Part shown: in pieces, positions 1 to 8,876 of the stretch
Layout: each line of letters begins with the position of its first letter
How positions within the stretch are numbered: position 1 is the first letter of the stretch
NCBI GenBank assembly: GCA_002720865.1
Contig: PBIO01000020.1
Coordinates: 62,001-126,000 of the forward strand
Reading direction: 5' to 3'
DNA length: 64,000 bases
From: Halobacteriovorax sp.
Lineage (GTDB): Bacteria; Bdellovibrionota; Bacteriovoracia; Bacteriovoracales; Bacteriovoracaceae
The notes under the pieces: generated by a model
Told to the model about the DNA's origin: nothing
Databases searched by the model: none
Seen by the model: the letters and a program-made list of their open reading frames with translations, nothing else
Translations under genes and position numbers: made by a program

Positions 1-735
1 GGTGGATTTTATAAAGTGGAAAAGATGCTAATGGGACCAACTGAAGTTCCAAAGGTTCTTCACTGGTTTAAGTGGGAGGCCTACTGGACCTGGTTGTCGG
101 GGATGTTTTTGCTCATCATGATGTTTTATATTGATGGCGGGGAACAGCTGGTTGACCCTGATCTTTGGGAAATCACCGGGACTCAGGCCATTTTTTGGGG
201 CCTTGGGAGCATTCTCGTTTCTTGGGTTTTTTATGATCTTCTGTGGGAGTCTCCCCTAGCAGAAAAGTCAGGCGTGGCCCATACCCTTACAATTCTCTAC
301 GCGGCTGGAATGATTTATCTTTTATGTCATACCATGTTTCATCGAATTGCCTTTATTCACGTGGCAGCAATTCTTGGGACCTGGATGGTTGGAAATGTTC
401 TTTTAAGAATTATTCCCCGAATGAAACAAATGGTTGAGATGAGTAAGAAAGGCGAGGCCATTGACCCCAAATGGGCCATCAATGCTAAGAATCGCTCAAC
501 TCATAATACTTATTTTACTCTCCCAATTATTTTTATCATGTTCACGAATCACTTTCCGAATATTTATGCCCACGAGCATAATTGGCTATTATTGATTCTT
601 ATGACCATGGCGGGAGCCAGTGTTAGGCATTATTTTGTGATAAGAGAAAAGGACGATATGAAAGCAAAGATTTTTGCGGCAATAGGAATCCTTTTGATTA
701 TTGGAACTATCGCCGCTTCTTATGAATTAGCCTAG
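1..735 (+). CDS. PuuD-like urate hydroxylase/oxidase N-terminal membrane domain (5' partial)
   Basis: The frame is open from base 1, so the gene begins outside the window; a GTG at 16 lies inside conserved sequence and is not needed as a start. The visible 244 residues contain HWFKWEAYWTWLSG, typical of the Urate_ox_N (DUF989, PuuD) membrane domain, followed by about six more hydrophobic segments and many membrane His residues (HTMFHR, THNTYF, HEHNW). In PuuD this domain precedes a cytochrome c; here the protein stops after the membrane part, so the cytochrome domain is missing or separate. The family oxidises urate in purine breakdown, but no other urate genes are visible, so the substrate is inferred. 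The stop overlaps the convergent SulP gene by 9 bp. Confidence 0.75.
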   Translation, partial: GGFYKVEKMLMGPTEVPKVLHWFKWEAYWTWLSGMFLLIMMFYIDGGEQLVDPDLWEITGTQAIFWGLGSILVSWVFYDLLWESPLAEKSGVAHTLTILYAAGMIYLLCHTMFHRIAFIHVAAILGTWMVGNVLLRIIPRMKQMVEMSKKGEAIDPKWAINAKNRSTHNTYFTLPIIFIMFTNHFPNIYAHEHNWLLLILMTMAGASVRHYFVIREKDDMKAKIFAAIGILLIIGTIAASYELA

Positions 736-2373
736 ATTATCATCGGCAATATGCCATTCAAGATCTTCTATTACGCTAAGTTCGACAATTCCTTCAGCTT
801 TACCAAGTAAGGTGGCACATTCTTTACTTAGGTTAAGAAGATGTAGTTTTTTTCCATTCTGAGAATAACGTTCAGTGATATTTTGTAAGGCCTCAATGCC
901 AGAATGATCCCAAACTCTTGATTTAGCAAAGTCAATTACCACATGCTCTTCATCTTCTTTAAAATCAAAAATATCTTTAAAAGAAGTTATAGAACCAAAA
1001 AAGAGCGGTCCGTCCAATTCATAGACAGTCTTCCCATCAACAGTTCTCTTTCTTGAGTGCATAGACTTTCCATGCTCCCAAGCAAAAACAAGGGCCGACA
1101 TAATAATACCAATCATCACAGCTATAGCGAGATCAGCAAAAACCGTGATTATAGAAACACTAGTAATAACGATTATATCTGAGAGAGGAATTTTTCCGTG
1201 TAGTCTTAAACTAGACCATTCAAAGGTACCAATCACAACCATAAACATAACACCAACTAAAGCAGCTAGCGGAATCATTTCAATTAAGCTTGATCCAACA
1301 ACCACAAAGGCCAAAAGAAAAATTGCCGCTGAGATACCAGAGCTTCTTCCTCTTCCTCCACCTCTAATATTGATCATACTTTGACCGATCATGGCACAAC
1401 CACCCATACCGCCAAAAAATCCATTGATCACATTAGCAAGTCCTTGCCCGACACATTCTTTATTACCATTTCCTCTTGTCTCAGTAAGCTCATCGATTAA
1501 CGTAAGAGTCATCAGCGATTCAATAAGACCCACGGCCGCTGCCAGAACGGCGTAAGGGAGGATCAACTTAAAGGCTTCAAAAGAAAAAGGAATCTGGGGA
1601 ATAGCAAAACTTGGAAGACCCGCCTGAATCGTTGTTAAGCTTGGGTCCATATCTTGAACAAAATCAAGAACCGTTCTTACGGAACCTGGATGAATCTTAT
1701 TTAAAAAGTATCCAATTACAGAAACCACGACAATTCCTGCAAGAGTCGCAGGAATGGCCTTTGTTAGCTTTGGTAGAAAAACACTAATAATCATTGTAAG
1801 TGCAATAAGAGCGCACATGATCATAAGCGGAGTTGCTGCTAGTAGCTCTCCGTTCACAGTAAACTGACTAAGCTGGGCCTGAAAAATAATAATGGCCAAT
1901 CCATTTACAAAACCTAGCATCACCGGATGCGGGACAAGTCTAATAAATTTACCTAGCCTAAGAACACCAAAGAGAATTTGTATAAGACCCATTAAGATGA
2001 CCGCTGAAAAAAGATATCCCAGTGCATCTGCTGTAACCACTTCAAAAGAGGCTCCGGCCTTAGTTCCCATTTCGACAACCTTGGCCACCAGAGGAGCAAA
2101 GATAACGGCAACGGCCCCGGTTGATCCAGAAATCATTCCAGGTCTACCACCAAAAAGAGCTGTGATTAAACCCATCATAAAAGCTGCGTACAAACCAACT
2201 TTCGGATTTACTCCGGCCACGAATGAGAATGCGATGGCCTCAGGAATCAGGGCCAAGGCCACGGTAAGTCCAGAGAGTAAGTCGTTTTTTAAATTTCTTG
2301 GTTTTTCAATTTTTAAAGAGATAAGCCGATTATCAGTATGAGTCAGCTCATTGCTATGCTTTTTTTGATCCAC
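727..2373 (-). CDS. SulP family anion permease with STAS domain
   Basis: The 548-residue inner-membrane protein has the SulP order: an N-terminal transmembrane core (about residues 25-420, with PEAIAFSFVAGVNPKVGLYAAF near the start) and a cytoplasmic STAS domain (about 440-540). SulP proteins carry sulfate, bicarbonate or other anions, and the substrate cannot be read from sequence. The GNGNKECVGQGLANVINGFFGG stretch with the following GGCAMIGQSMIN is typical of the bacterial, often bicarbonate-linked, clade. The start is GTG at 2373, chosen because AAGGA lies five to six bases upstream. The gene stands alone, convergent with the PuuD-like gene. Confidence 0.9.
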   Translation of the reverse strand: MDQKKHSNELTHTDNRLISLKIEKPRNLKNDLLSGLTVALALIPEAIAFSFVAGVNPKVGLYAAFMMGLITALFGGRPGMISGSTGAVAVIFAPLVAKVVEMGTKAGASFEVVTADALGYLFSAVILMGLIQILFGVLRLGKFIRLVPHPVMLGFVNGLAIIIFQAQLSQFTVNGELLAATPLMIMCALIALTMIISVFLPKLTKAIPATLAGIVVVSVIGYFLNKIHPGSVRTVLDFVQDMDPSLTTIQAGLPSFAIPQIPFSFEAFKLILPYAVLAAAVGLIESLMTLTLIDELTETRGNGNKECVGQGLANVINGFFGGMGGCAMIGQSMINIRGGGRGRSSGISAAIFLLAFVVVGSSLIEMIPLAALVGVMFMVVIGTFEWSSLRLHGKIPLSDIIVITSVSIITVFADLAIAVMIGIIMSALVFAWEHGKSMHSRKRTVDGKTVYELDGPLFFGSITSFKDIFDFKEDEEHVVIDFAKSRVWDHSGIEALQNITERYSQNGKKLHLLNLSKECATLLGKAEGIVELSVIEDLEWHIADDNLG

Positions 2374-2493
2374 ATTTATTCCTTAATTTTTTAATGAATT
2401 AGATTGATGACAGCTAAGCACAGATGCGTCAATAGCGAGGGCTTACAAGTGAACATTCCTTAATAAAAATTCATTTAATTAAATAATATGCCT

Positions 2494-3513
2494 TTAGGCT
2501 TTAATCATTCTAAAGTCATTTAGATTATAGCCTGTTTCGGCTATTTCGATAAGGAGCTTATGCTTTTTAAAGAGATTATAAGTATCAAAATTTTCAATTG
2601 CAGCTTTTAGTTCTTCCTGCCCTATCCTTCCATCAAAAAAGGCTCCTGCTGCACCAGTGTCCCCATCCCTTCCATCTGTGCCGAAGCTTAAGAGCTCAAA
2701 ATCTTTATTTAACTTCATTAATTCAAGACCCATTAGAGCCACCCAATGAGTATTCCTACCGCCAAGTCCTTTTTTAGTAACATTGACTGAGGCTTCACCT
2801 AATGTGATTAAACTTGAGTGTTCTTCTAATAAATCCATATGTGTTTTAATATTCTCTTCAATGCTTAAATTTACTTCTTCAATATGAAAATTAGAAAAAA
2901 GCTTCTTGGCCGTCTCTTTTAAATGATTTTTTGTCATCGTTACTTCGTAGCTATGGCCGTTATCCCCGCCAATAATTGGGGAAGAGCCCACATCAGAGAC
3001 AATATCTCCTTCAACATCTGATTCAATAAAGCAGTGTACATGGGCCGGCAGGTACAGATCACCTAACTTCCCTCCCTTTACTTGGCTTATCTTTTTTCTT
3101 TCGGAATTAATCTCATGAATTCTTTTTCCAGATAGTAAAAGATCTCCATAAATTCTTTGAAGTTCTTCTAATTCAATTCCTTCAATTGGTAGCTCCATAA
3201 GAGAGCTAGCTCCTCCGGATAGACAAAAGAGTACTAGATCATTTTCTCCTAAAGACTTAGCTGCTTTTATAAGTTTTTGAGCTCCGTCTGTTGAACGTAA
3301 ATCAGGAATAGGATGACCGCTATGAGGTCCAATGATTATCTCAGACTTAAACTTAAGCCCTAAGTCTTTTAGCTCTGTGGCCATGCGGGGAGCTGTTTTA
3401 CCAGCTCCGTGTAGATGTAATTTCTTTTTATGATGATCTTTTAAGAAATCTAAATTATAGGTAGGCGCTAAATGATTTAAAACCTCTAGCGCCTGAAAAA
3501 CTAAATTACTCAC
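2494..3513 (-). CDS. Glycerate 2-kinase, GckA/TtuD (MOFRL) family
   Basis: This 339-residue cytoplasmic protein phosphorylates D-glycerate to 2-phosphoglycerate if it follows its family. Visible signatures are HLHGAGKTA near residue 34, GPHSGHPIPD, the glycine-rich LFCLSGGASSLME, NSERKKISQVKGGKLG, and the MOFRL-domain LSFGTDGRDGDTGAAGAF in the C-terminal third. It is shorter than usual (about 420 residues): the N-terminus is trimmed and the normal TGTNVND end is replaced by TGYNLNDF. The start is a GTG overlapping the end of the upstream DUF547 lipoprotein by 8 bp, so translation is probably coupled. A glycerate kinase joined to a DUF547 lipoprotein has no obvious functional logic. Confidence 0.85.
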   Translation of the reverse strand: MSNLVFQALEVLNHLAPTYNLDFLKDHHKKKLHLHGAGKTAPRMATELKDLGLKFKSEIIIGPHSGHPIPDLRSTDGAQKLIKAAKSLGENDLVLFCLSGGASSLMELPIEGIELEELQRIYGDLLLSGKRIHEINSERKKISQVKGGKLGDLYLPAHVHCFIESDVEGDIVSDVGSSPIIGGDNGHSYEVTMTKNHLKETAKKLFSNFHIEEVNLSIEENIKTHMDLLEEHSSLITLGEASVNVTKKGLGGRNTHWVALMGLELMKLNKDFELLSFGTDGRDGDTGAAGAFFDGRIGQEELKAAIENFDTYNLFKKHKLLIEIAETGYNLNDFRMIKA

Positions 3514-4978
3514 AACCTACGACAATCTTACGTAAGCTTCTTCTCACACCTTTAGTGTTCTGACGAAACTTTAAAGTTAACTCATCCGGGTGAAAGCTAG
3601 CCTCTTCACGGTACTCATGCTTGGTTTCCCAAGTAAAGTAACCATTATTCTCGACTTTTGCGACAGCGCCAAAATCAACTTCAACAACCGACTCAACTTC
3701 CTTTTTATCCTTAGAATTAAGCTCACCTCTAATAATATAAAGATCAGCTTCTCTATTTCTAATAATACAAAGGTTCGCTTCAGTTACAGTGTTTTTAGTT
3801 AGCTTATGCTCTTTACCGCTAATTAGATTTCGACAGACAGAGATAACTTTTTCTTGCTCACTTTGAATAAGAGCGGCACATGGATTAGCTCTATCTTCAT
3901 CACCACTATCAGCTCCTTCTCCAGAGCCTTCGCCTCCCTGCTGCTCTTCTTCAGAAGGCAGCTCAGGCTTATCATCTTCATCAATTACAGTTTCCGAGGT
4001 TAAACCATTTAGAGTCCAGTCATACTTTTGAAATTTTACTTTATGAAGGATATCTCCACCATGATGCTGGATAAAGGCCTTTACTGAACCTTTGTCAGCA
4101 ACAAAATGATCTTCGTACCAATCAAAAAGCTTAGTCAGGTAAGTTTTCTTGTCATCATTATCATGTTTAATCATTCTAGGAAGAAGAAGCGATGCTTTTG
4201 TTACTTCATCTAACTGAGTTTCAAGAATCTCTTCTCTATAAGCCTTGTTAAGCGTAATAGGACATCCCTTTGAAACACAAATAACGGCAAAGTGATAACG
4301 ACCATCTTGATCATTTGTTAATCCAGAAAGGTATTTCTTTTCAACCGTATTTAGAGATACTAGCTCTTCGCTATGGACTCTTATAAACCTAGCATCAAAA
4401 ATTTGATGTTTATTAAAACCTTCACTTAGATCTAAAATTGATTTCAGTCTCTTGCCATCCTTTATATAGAATCTATTGATTAGTCTGATGGCAAAGTAAT
4501 TATAGGCATTCACGTAGAAGGCTTTTTTATAGGCGTCTGACTTTCCTTTTAACGCATCTGCGGCCCTAAACTTTCTTTCAATCTTTGTTACTAGATTAAT
4601 AAAAGTTTTATCCTTTTTTGTACGTAGATCATGAAGACGCTCATAATCAACTCTTGTATCGAAAGCCTCTCCCACCTTATTAATAGGAAGAACAAAAGTT
4701 CCAAAGAAGATATCAAGTAAGTCCTCTAAACTTTTCTCAACCACAACTGGCGGTTTATCAGTGGTCTGATCGTCTGCTTCAGAGTCATCAGTATTCGTTT
4801 GAGAATCTTCTACAGTAGTATCGTCCTCATCAAGACTAAGGGTTGTATCCTTAGTTGTAGAGGTTTCAGTTGTTTGTCTTTGAACCGGTGGTAGTTTATC
4901 TTTTTGATACTTGCTACAACCTTGCATAACAAACAAGACCATTAAAAATAGAACCAAAACATTACATGCGTGCTTCAC
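3506..4978 (-). CDS. DUF547 domain lipoprotein with acidic linkers
   Basis: A 490-residue exported lipoprotein. The signal peptide ends in the lipobox VMQGC (Cys21, followed by Ser, so outer-membrane retention is expected). A Thr/Asp/Glu-rich linker (about 25-80) leads to a DUF547 domain (about 85-320) with the conserved FYVNAYNYFAI, YHFAVICVSKGCP and LFDWYEDHF blocks. A second acidic linker (about 335-365) precedes a unique C-terminal domain with paired cysteines. DUF547 has no established enzymatic role; the Cys-Pro block is its most conserved feature. The start is GTG at 4978 with AGGAG seven bases upstream. It is the largest of three DUF547 proteins in the window and leads a two-gene operon with glycerate kinase. 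Confidence 0.85.
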   Translation of the reverse strand: MKHACNVLVLFLMVLFVMQGCSKYQKDKLPPVQRQTTETSTTKDTTLSLDEDDTTVEDSQTNTDDSEADDQTTDKPPVVVEKSLEDLLDIFFGTFVLPINKVGEAFDTRVDYERLHDLRTKKDKTFINLVTKIERKFRAADALKGKSDAYKKAFYVNAYNYFAIRLINRFYIKDGKRLKSILDLSEGFNKHQIFDARFIRVHSEELVSLNTVEKKYLSGLTNDQDGRYHFAVICVSKGCPITLNKAYREEILETQLDEVTKASLLLPRMIKHDNDDKKTYLTKLFDWYEDHFVADKGSVKAFIQHHGGDILHKVKFQKYDWTLNGLTSETVIDEDDKPELPSEEEQQGGEGSGEGADSGDEDRANPCAALIQSEQEKVISVCRNLISGKEHKLTKNTVTEANLCIIRNREADLYIIRGELNSKDKKEVESVVEVDFGAVAKVENNGYFTWETKHEYREEASFHPDELTLKFRQNTKGVRRSLRKIVVGCE

Positions 4979-5081
4979 GGTATTCTCCTAATTATATAAA
5001 CAAGTTTTTATATAACGCGAAGCATTAATAAGCAGGCCACCCTGTAGAATTTACAAAGTAAAATCAAGTAGTTAACAGCTA

Positions 5082-6329
5082 TTATAAGATTAAATTCACC
5101 ACTGCACCGGTCATCATAGTGGCTATTGTCCCGGCAATAAGACTTTTAAAGGCCAGCTTAGCAATCTCTGAACGGCGCTCTGGGGCCAAGGTTCCAAGGG
5201 ATCCCACGATCAAACCAAGGCTAGCAAAATTGGCAAATCCACACATGGCATAGGTCATAACCAATCGGCTTTTCTCACTTAACGATTCTGTCCCAAGAGA
5301 AGACATTTTTTTATAGCTTACAAATTCATTGAGCACGGTCTTTGTGCTCATGAGCTCCGAGGCCACGGCCACCTCTGCGGGAGGTATTCCCATCATCCAA
5401 ACAAAAGGCATCAAGACATAGCTAAAAAGTGATTCAAGAGTAATGCTTTTTCCATTTAGTTCCGGAAGAAAAGCTAAAACTTGATTTATTAAACTGACGA
5501 TAGCAAATAAAACAATGATCATGGCCACGATACTAAAGAGAAGTTGAATTCCTTCCATCGTTCCTTTCACCAATGCATCCATTGTATTTTGAGTTGTTCT
5601 TTTTAAAGTAAAATCCCCTTCAAGAAGATCTTCATCACTTCCGGGTACAAAGAGATGGCCAATGATTACGGCCGCAGGAGTGCTGACTAAAGAAGCAACT
5701 AAAATATGACCTAGTGAATTTGGAATCACCTTAGATATAATCGATGCATAAAGCACCATGACGGTTCCGGCCACTGTTGCCATCCCCGCCGTCATAATAA
5801 TAAAAAGAGTACTTCGGCTCATATTTTTTAAATATGGCCTAACTAAAAGCGGCGCTTCCACAATTCCCAAGAAAACATTAGAGGCCACACCTAAACCTTG
5901 AACCCCACTAATCTTTAAAAACTTTTGTAGAAGCTTACTTAATAGACTTACCACAAACTGAAGAACTCCCCAGTGAAATAAAACCGCTGAAAGTGCGCTC
6001 ATGACAAGAACGATTGGCAGTACTCTAAAGGCCACGATAAAGCTTGCTCCCTGACGAGTTTCCTCAAAGGGAAGAGCCCCTCCTGCTAAATAACCAAACA
6101 TAAAACTGGCCCCTGCAGAAGTTGCCTTTTCAATCATCAGAACAATTGAATTCAAAGCAAAAAAGAAATCCTGTAGAAAAGAAATTTTTAAAAATAATAG
6201 AGCAAAGATCACCTGCAAGAGAACTCCTACTCCCACCTTTTTCCAGGACACCGCTTTTTTATTCTCACTAAAAAGAAAGGGAAGGCCTATAAAAACGAGG
6301 AGTCCTAAAATACTTTGCATATAAGTCAT
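5082..6329 (-). CDS. Concentrative nucleoside transporter (CNT/NupC family)
   Basis: The 415-residue inner-membrane protein should import nucleosides with H+ or Na+. It has the CNT core: GYLAGG with a nearby ASFIVAFRVLPIVLVMSALSAVL, then the gate segment NVFLGIVEAPLLVRPYL (usually GQTEAP in NupC), the repeat-2 helices with PPAEVAVASELM (typical CNT GxxxxEFVA-like position, about 320-335), and CGFANFASLGLIVGSLGTLAPERR near the C-terminus. I placed the start at ATG 6329 because AAGGA precedes it by eight bases; an upstream TTG at 6356 would overlap the divergent gene. Only 14 bases separate the two divergent start codons. A scavenging role for nucleosides released from prey or debris is inference. 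Confidence 0.88.
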   Translation of the reverse strand: MTYMQSILGLLVFIGLPFLFSENKKAVSWKKVGVGVLLQVIFALLFLKISFLQDFFFALNSIVLMIEKATSAGASFMFGYLAGGALPFEETRQGASFIVAFRVLPIVLVMSALSAVLFHWGVLQFVVSLLSKLLQKFLKISGVQGLGVASNVFLGIVEAPLLVRPYLKNMSRSTLFIIMTAGMATVAGTVMVLYASIISKVIPNSLGHILVASLVSTPAAVIIGHLFVPGSDEDLLEGDFTLKRTTQNTMDALVKGTMEGIQLLFSIVAMIIVLFAIVSLINQVLAFLPELNGKSITLESLFSYVLMPFVWMMGIPPAEVAVASELMSTKTVLNEFVSYKKMSSLGTESLSEKSRLVMTYAMCGFANFASLGLIVGSLGTLAPERRSEIAKLAFKSLIAGTIATMMTGAVVNLIL

Positions 6330-6331
6330 GA

Positions 6332-6337
6332 TATAAT
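6332..6337 (+). promoter_or_regulatory. -10 box TATAAT for leaderless pgsA-like mRNA
   Basis: A perfect TATAAT lies six bases before the ATG of the PgsA-like gene, which has no Shine-Dalgarno. Transcription would begin at or within a base or two of the ATG. No good -35 is visible 17 bp upstream. Confidence 0.5.
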
Positions 6338-6343
6338 TCCTTA

Positions 6344-6898
6344 ATGAATGTCCCAAACACTCTAACTGTACTTAGAATACTAGCGACACCGGTTGCGCTA
6401 TACTTCTATGTTACTCAAAATTTTGGTCTTTGTGCAATTGCTGTGCTCTTCGCGGCCCTTACGGATTTTTTTGATGGCGTTCTAGCGAGAAAGCTTGATC
6501 AATGCACGAGCCTTGGAGCACTTCTCGACCCTGTCGCTGATAAGTTCTTTGAAATGAGTTTTACTTTGGTGATGGGCTACTTAGGCGATCTTCCCTGGTA
6601 TTATGTCTTTTTATTAAACCTTAGAAATTTTTCTCAACTTCTCTCCATACCTATTCTCATGTGGTGGAAGAAAATTAACTTTAAAGTAGAACCAAAACTT
6701 CCCGCAAAATGGGGAAGCGCTCTTGGTATGATTGTGATTGGATTTGTGCTTATTTATAAAATGACTGATTTAACCGCAACACTATATCCAATTAATATTT
6801 TGGTTTCCGTAAGTGCTGGTTTTGAAGTTTATATGTTGCTCACTTACCTTCCAAGATTTTTTCAAATATATCAGGGAAAGCACGACACTTTTGACTAG
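6344..6898 (+). CDS. CDP-alcohol phosphatidyltransferase (PgsA-like)
   Basis: The 184-residue inner-membrane enzyme has the complete CDP-alcohol phosphotransferase motif DGx2ARx8Gx3Dx3D (D44, G45, A48, R49, G58, D62, D66). The N-terminus MNVPNTLTVLRILATPV is canonical for PgsA/CLS-like members and fixes the start at 6344 although no ribosome-binding site is present. Members transfer a phosphatidyl group from CDP-diacylglycerol to glycerol-3-phosphate or another alcohol; the acceptor cannot be decided here, and a second PgsA may exist elsewhere. It is divergent from the nucleoside transporter and ends in a 4-bp CTAG stop shared with the convergent MOSC gene. Confidence 0.88.
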   Translation: MNVPNTLTVLRILATPVALYFYVTQNFGLCAIAVLFAALTDFFDGVLARKLDQCTSLGALLDPVADKFFEMSFTLVMGYLGDLPWYYVFLLNLRNFSQLLSIPILMWWKKINFKVEPKLPAKWGSALGMIVIGFVLIYKMTDLTATLYPINILVSVSAGFEVYMLLTYLPRFFQIYQGKHDTFD

Positions 6899-7374
6899 AG
6901 AAGTTTTAACTCGTCTCCGACCTTAATCGTTCCGGACTTGATAATTTTTGCCCTAAGCCCGCCCTTATTATTTTCATTAAGCCACTTAAAAGTTCCCTCT
7001 CCAGCAGCAAAGTCCATCCAGGCGCAAGGGGTGCAGTCACTATGTCCTTCAAATTCAACTTCACCAACGGAAAACCTTTTTCCCATTAAGCTTAGTGGAT
7101 CTATTCCAGAAACTAACAAGTTCCTTCTAAAAACAATCGGATCAGCTTTATGTCCTGTTACCGAACTCATTTCCTTTAAGGCGTCCTCACTTATAAATGA
7201 AACCTGTCCGCCATATTCTTTTTTAAAGTCATAGAATCGATCTCCCACAAGTCCTTGCCCTTCGTGACATTCAACGGAATCGGGGGTCAAGGTCGGGGCC
7301 TTTCCAGGCTCCCCTTTCTTATGTTTCCAGTAATTTGACTCGGGAGAAATATAAATTTTTGATAGTTTGCTCAT
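6895..7374 (-). CDS. MOSC domain protein
   Basis: A cytoplasmic protein of 159 residues made of a single MOSC (molybdenum cofactor sulfurase C-terminal) domain. Seen are GLVGDRFYDF, a VFRRNLLVSGID block, and HSDCTPCAWMD carrying the conserved cysteine pair expected to bind or transfer sulfur. Stand-alone MOSC proteins such as YiiM act with molybdenum cofactor in reducing hydroxylated compounds; the specific role here is unknown. I chose ATG 7374, which has AAAAAGG just upstream; an upstream-extended frame to 7425 gives 17 extra unconserved residues. It overlaps the convergent PgsA-like gene by 4 bp. Confidence 0.85.
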   Translation of the reverse strand: MSKLSKIYISPESNYWKHKKGEPGKAPTLTPDSVECHEGQGLVGDRFYDFKKEYGGQVSFISEDALKEMSSVTGHKADPIVFRRNLLVSGIDPLSLMGKRFSVGEVEFEGHSDCTPCAWMDFAAGEGTFKWLNENNKGGLRAKIIKSGTIKVGDELKLL

Positions 7375-7450
7375 ATACCTTTTTATAATGATAAAAAGTT
7401 CTAGGCAATAGCTACTTAGGTTCAATAGAATTAAGTCCTAAGGAGCTTTC

Positions 7451-7999
7451 ATGAAAACCCTATTCTTTTGCCTATTTCTTGTACTACTTACAAATTGTGC
7501 CACTCTTAATGAAGATGAATGCCGCACCGGTGACTGGTATGGGCAAGGTCTAAAAAATGGAAGAGAAGGCCGCAATCTTTTATCGGCCCATACAAAGGCC
7601 TGCAGCGAATACGGAATCAACCCAAATATCGCCGAGTACACCAAAGGCTTCGGGGCCGGAATCAAATCCTACTGCACTCCCGAAAATGGATACCGCGTAG
7701 GCGTCGAAGGAAAAACCTATCAAAAAGTTTGTCCCATCAGAATGGAAAAAGCCTTCCTAGCAAAATACCGCCTCGGAAAAAAAATCTACGACAATATTCA
7801 AACCTTAAATACCCTCAATAGCGAACTTCAAAACCTAGAATCAAAACTCGCCTCCACAACCGGCGAGCAGTACAATAGAGATCAGATCAAAAATCAAATC
7901 TACTCCAAAAGATCCGAGATCAGCCGCGTAAAGAAAAAGATCATCTTCCTAAAGGCCCAGTCCGGCTACGATATGGAAGATATCGTCGATTACTTCTAA
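7451..7999 (+). CDS. DUF2799 lipoprotein
   Basis: A 182-residue lipoprotein with lipobox LLTNC (Cys16, then Ala, so outer-membrane retention is predicted). The central part has the DUF2799 look: CRTGDWYGQGLKNGREG, a KACSEYGINPN block, and the CPxxxExxFLxxYxxGxxIY segment around residues 95-115. The last 65 residues form a predicted coiled coil (QTLNTLNSELQNLESKL). Function is unknown for the family. AAGGAG lies six bases before the ATG. The gene appears monocistronic. Confidence 0.85.
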   Translation: MKTLFFCLFLVLLTNCATLNEDECRTGDWYGQGLKNGREGRNLLSAHTKACSEYGINPNIAEYTKGFGAGIKSYCTPENGYRVGVEGKTYQKVCPIRMEKAFLAKYRLGKKIYDNIQTLNTLNSELQNLESKLASTTGEQYNRDQIKNQIYSKRSEISRVKKKIIFLKAQSGYDMEDIVDYF

Positions 8000-8064
8000 A
8001 AACCCACTAACCTCCTTCATTTTTGGGATGCTATATAGCTGTAATTAAACACGTTTGCATAAAT

Positions 8065-8084
8065 AGTCAACCAATTGGTTGACT
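8065..8084. promoter_or_regulatory. Perfect 20-bp palindromic operator of the ArsR-AHSA1 operon
   Basis: AGTCAACCAATTGGTTGACT is a perfect inverted repeat ending 23 bases before the first possible start codon of the ArsR-family gene. It is placed where an autoregulating repressor would block transcription, and a TTGACT inside its right half could serve as a -35. The binding protein is inferred to be the product of the adjacent gene. Confidence 0.7.
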
Positions 8085-8107
8085 GTATTCAAAAAGGCCG
8101 TTAACTT

Positions 8108-8443
8108 GTGTTTATGGAGCTTGATCAAAAGGAAATTGACCGTCTCTTCTTTGCTTTAAGCGATAGCACGCGAAGAGGGATGCTAAGTGCTTTGACAGAG
8201 GGAGAGAGTAGCTTAACTGAGCTTGGTTCTAGTTATGGACTAACTAAGCAGGCCATCTCAAAGCATATTAAGGTTTTGCACGATGCCGGTCTGATTACCA
8301 AAAGACGTGATGGCAGGATTCAACGTTGTCGTTTGAACCCGGAGTCACTGCAAAAGGTTGAAGAGGTTATTGGTAGTTATAGAAAATTTTGGGAGCATCA
8401 GTTCAATGCTCTAGAAGATTATATCGAATCACTCGATGAATAA
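8108..8443 (+). CDS. ArsR family winged-helix repressor
   Basis: A 111-residue DNA-binding protein. The FFALSDSTRRGMLSALTEGE start, the LTKQAISKHIKVLHDAGLI recognition helix (about 46-64) and the RDGR wing are typical of the ArsR clade paired with AHSA1/SRPBCC proteins. The metal-binding cysteines of classic ArsR/SmtB are absent, so it probably does not sense arsenic despite the name. The start is either GTG 8108 or ATG 8114; AAAGG upstream fits the GTG better. It is followed 19 bases later by the AHSA1-like gene, and the 20-bp palindrome upstream is its likely operator. Confidence 0.88.
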   Translation: MFMELDQKEIDRLFFALSDSTRRGMLSALTEGESSLTELGSSYGLTKQAISKHIKVLHDAGLITKRRDGRIQRCRLNPESLQKVEEVIGSYRKFWEHQFNALEDYIESLDE

Positions 8444-8462
8444 AATAGGATAGGAGCCAAAA

Positions 8463-8876
8463 ATGGAAAGATTAAAATTAGACATGAATAGAGATTTTAA
8501 ATGTAAAGCTGAAACCCTTTTTAAGGCCATTGGTGAGGGAGTTCTTTTTAAGATGACCGGAGTTATAGAGGGAAAGTGGAGCGCTGACTTTAAGGAAGGC
8601 GGAGCTATTCACTTAGAGTGGAATGACTGCAGTCCCGTTAAAGGTGTTTTTACTAAAATTACTCCCCATACAAATATTGACTTTACTTGGGATTATTTTT
8701 CAAAGGGTGCCGACAAATATATCGAGACTGATATTAATATTATCATCACTGAAAATGAAAACGGATCAAATCTACAGCTTATTCATACGGGCTTTCATAG
8801 TGAAGCAGATCGCGCAGATCATAATGATGGATGGACTTCTTCGGTTAAAGACTTTAGCGAGATGATGGAGTCTTAG
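8463..8876 (+). CDS. AHSA1/SRPBCC family protein
   Basis: A small 137-residue cytoplasmic protein with the AHSA1/START-like fold: an N-terminal strand and helix with the KAETLFKAI segment, a central GGAIHLEWND block, VFTKITPHTNIDFTW, and a C-terminal helix after HNDGWTSSVKDF. The family has a hydrophobic cavity for unknown ligands and is very often encoded beside an ArsR repressor, as here. RBS AGGAG sits before the ATG. It overlaps the convergent PilZ-like gene by 4 bp (TTAG). The ligand and trigger of the operon are unknown. Confidence 0.82.
   Translation: MERLKLDMNRDFKCKAETLFKAIGEGVLFKMTGVIEGKWSADFKEGGAIHLEWNDCSPVKGVFTKITPHTNIDFTWDYFSKGADKYIETDINIIITENENGSNLQLIHTGFHSEADRADHNDGWTSSVKDFSEMMES

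Noticed and set aside
6330-6356. TTG start extending the nucleoside transporter upstream
   Set aside because: ATG 6329 has a good Shine-Dalgarno and avoids overlapping the divergent gene.
8108-8443. True arsenic sensor (ArsR) linked to arsM
   Set aside because: No metal-binding cysteines, and it is 8 kb away in an AHSA1 operon.
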